From positions 1-6,302 of the forward strand of contig JBEKIU010000212.1 of assembly GCA_050011635.1 (NCBI GenBank): DNA of 6,302 bases. The letters are read 5' to 3'. A program made the position numbers and the translations under genes. The notes beneath the pieces were generated by a model. The model did not search any database. It saw nothing but the letters and a program-made list of their open reading frames with translations, and was not told the origin of the DNA. This DNA is from Bog-756 sp050011635. Lineage in GTDB: Bacteria; Actinomycetota; Acidimicrobiia; Acidimicrobiales; RAAP-2. Shown piece by piece: positions 4,932 through 6,302 of this stretch. Positions within the stretch are counted from its first letter, which is position 1. Each line of letters opens with the position of its first letter.

Positions 4932-6302
4932 ATGCGGGCGATGTCGGAGAGCAGGTCGATTCACCATCGAGGCCTCTTGAGGTACGGAGCGGGCAGGCTG
5001 GCCACCCTGGGCCTTGTCGGGGCCGTTTTGACGCTCGGGTCGATTGGCATCGGCGTCGCCGCAGTAGGAGCAGCTCCATACCAGGCCCCTCCTGTTCCGG
5101 GCCGTCTGGGTCGTCCCTCCATGCCGGCGCCGACGCAGCCGGGTTCTGCGTTCACCGCCGACCTTCCGGGTTCGACCGCGCCTTTGTCCGACCTCCCCTG
5201 GGATGGCCCTGTTCGGTTTGACCCTGGTTCGGTGGCTCGGCCCGCTTCCAATGCTCAGCCCGAAGCCCGCTCGAAGTGGTCGATCGAGGCCACTCCCAAT
5301 GTTCTGAAACCTCAGGGACAACTCGGCGCCGATGACTGTGCGAACGCCAGTTGGTGTGTGGCAGTGGGTTACCATCCGAACAGCTCAGATGTGCAAGTGA
5401 CGCTGGCGGAGGTGTGGAACGGTGCCTCCTGGACCGTACAGACCACCCCCAACCCGTCGGGCGCCACCGACAGCGACCTGGATGCAGTGTCGTGCCGGTC
5501 GGCAACCGCCTGCACCGCCGTCGGGGCTTACGAGAGCCGTTCCGGTGCTCAAGTGACGTTGGCGGAGGTGTGGAACGGCAATTCCTGGACCGTGCGGACC
5601 ACCCCCAACCCCAAAGGCGCCACTGACAGCGGGTTGGATGGAGTGGCGTGCAGGTCGGCAACCGCCTGCACCGCCGTCGGAGAGTACAAGAGCAGCTCCG
5701 GCGCTTTTGAGACGTTGGTGGAGGTGTGGAACGGCACCTCGTGGACCGTACAGACCACCCCCAACCCCAAAGGTGCCCTCGGCAGCCACCTGGACGCAGT
5801 GTCGTGCAGCTCGGCCACCGCCTGCACTGCCGTCGGGACGTACCAGAGCAGTTACGGTGCCGAAGTGACGTTGGGCGAGGTGTGGAACGGCACCTCTTGG
5901 ACCGTGCAGGCCACGGCCAACCCGTCAGGCGCCAGCTACAGCGACCTGTACGCGGTGTCGTGCACGTCGGCCACCGCCTGCACCGCCGTCGGAGGGTCCG
6001 GGAACAGCTCCGGCACTTCCGAGACATTGGCCGAAGTGTGGAACGGTACCTCCTGGGCCGTGCAGACCACCCCCAACCCATCGGGCGCCGTCTTCGGCAG
6101 CGAGCTGGATGCAGTGTCGTGCCGGTCGGCCATCGCCTGCACCGCAGTCGGGGCTTACCAGGGCAGCTCCAGCGCATCCGAGATGTTGGCGGAGGTGCGG
6201 AACGGCACCTCGTGGGCCATGCAGACCACCCCCAACCCATCGGGCGCCACCGACAGCGACCTGGATGCAGTGTCGTGCGGTTCGGCCGCCGCCTGTACTG
6301 CC
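4932..6302 (+). CDS. Exported protein of about 52-residue C-x5-C / WNGxSW repeats, 3' truncated by window edge
   Basis: From ATG 4932 the frame stays open for 457 codons to the last base of the window, so the C-terminus is missing. Residues 1-23 are basic and residues 24-46 hydrophobic with small residues (AVGAA) at 45-48, a secretion signal. A Pro-rich linker covers 49-115. From W116 the protein is a series of repeats with period 52 (once 53). Cysteine pairs are at 136/142, 188/194, 240/246, 292/298, 344/350, 397/403 and 449/455. The consensus is LDAVSC-SATACTAVG, a variable Gly/Ser-rich turn, TLAEVWNGTSW, then TVQTTPNPSGA. Short hydrophobic strands separated by turns, with a conserved Trp near the end of each unit, suggest a beta-propeller or similar beta-repeat fold. 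Similar SC-CTAVG repeats occur in actinobacterial exported proteins, by memory, without known function. GAGAAGG 10 nt upstream supports this start; ATG 4941 is an alternative. A surface or secreted binding role is only a guess. Confidence 0.85.
   Translation, partial: MRAMSESRSIHHRGLLRYGAGRLATLGLVGAVLTLGSIGIGVAAVGAAPYQAPPVPGRLGRPSMPAPTQPGSAFTADLPGSTAPLSDLPWDGPVRFDPGSVARPASNAQPEARSKWSIEATPNVLKPQGQLGADDCANASWCVAVGYHPNSSDVQVTLAEVWNGASWTVQTTPNPSGATDSDLDAVSCRSATACTAVGAYESRSGAQVTLAEVWNGNSWTVRTTPNPKGATDSGLDGVACRSATACTAVGEYKSSSGAFETLVEVWNGTSWTVQTTPNPKGALGSHLDAVSCSSATACTAVGTYQSSYGAEVTLGEVWNGTSWTVQATANPSGASYSDLYAVSCTSATACTAVGGSGNSSGTSETLAEVWNGTSWAVQTTPNPSGAVFGSELDAVSCRSAIACTAVGAYQGSSSASEMLAEVRNGTSWAMQTTPNPSGATDSDLDAVSCGSAAACTA
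5277..6302 (+). repeat. In-frame 156-bp tandem repeats within the exported protein gene
   Basis: The DNA repeats with a 156-bp period (159 bp once). The first Cys codon of each unit lies at 5337, 5493, 5649, 5805, 5961, 6120 and 6276. The stretches encoding EVWNG-SW, QTTPNP and the C-x5-C region are close to identical between copies at the DNA level. The turn after TAVG and the segment after PNPSGA vary. The sixth unit carries R in place of W in EVRNG. The array continues past the window edge, so copy number here is a minimum. Confidence 0.93.

Noticed and set aside
4567..4980. Plus-strand frames through the tRNA and the 16-bp repeat (4567-4980, 4734-4916)
   Set aside because: One starts inside the tRNA and both cross a repeat with a period of 16, so the encoded residues change from copy to copy. 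No ribosome binding site or family resemblance.
5152..6240. 362-residue minus-strand open frame with its own repeats
   Set aside because: It is the antisense of the 156-bp tandem repeats. A period divisible by three keeps every frame open in GC-rich DNA. The plus frame has a signal peptide and an intact start with a ribosome binding site.

Overview
The window is GC-rich, with GTG as well as ATG starts, strong GC preference at third codon positions and a tRNA gene without an encoded CCA. This fits a high-GC Actinomycetota-type genome. The mix of a nitroreductase, a Ser/Thr-linker lipoprotein and a large secreted Cys-containing repeat protein would suit an Acidimicrobiia-like or other soil or aquatic lineage, but that placement is inference. 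No transposase, integrase, CRISPR array or phage gene is visible.

Layout. (1) Bases 1-937, minus strand: the N-terminal 312 residues of a TrmA/RlmD-type RNA uracil-C5-methyltransferase that runs off the left edge. (2) 938-1016: a short divergent promoter region. (3) 1017-1679, plus: an FMN nitroreductase-family protein, ending in a GC-rich hairpin that covers its stop codon. (4) 1832-2968 and 2981-3592, plus, 12 bp apart: a probable operon. Its first gene is a secreted copper type II monooxygenase of the PHM/DBH (peptidylglycine/dopamine hydroxylating) superfamily with all six expected copper ligands. Its second is a lipoprotein with two PF03640-type 'secreted repeats'. (5) 3729-4367, plus: a four-helix GtrA-family membrane protein with its own promoter and a possible overlapping leader ORF. 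(6) 4553-4623: tRNA-Gly(TCC), with an extended -10 promoter and a downstream hairpin. (7) 4624-4931: a gene-free spacer holding a 16-bp tandem repeat in four copies. (8) 4932 to the right edge, plus: an exported protein made of about 52-residue repeats, each with a C-x5-C pair and a W-N-G-x-S-W motif, still open at the window end.

How they fit together. The methyltransferase and tRNA are housekeeping genes. The rest points to the cell envelope: a secreted copper enzyme with a lipoprotein partner, a GtrA protein that probably handles polyprenyl-linked sugars, and a large exported repeat protein. The most interesting items are the complete bacterial PHM/DBH-like copper site paired with a PF03640 lipoprotein, and the repeat protein preceded by a short tandem repeat that could vary its expression. 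The monooxygenase gene also looks leaderless. No complete new defence or mobile system is visible.
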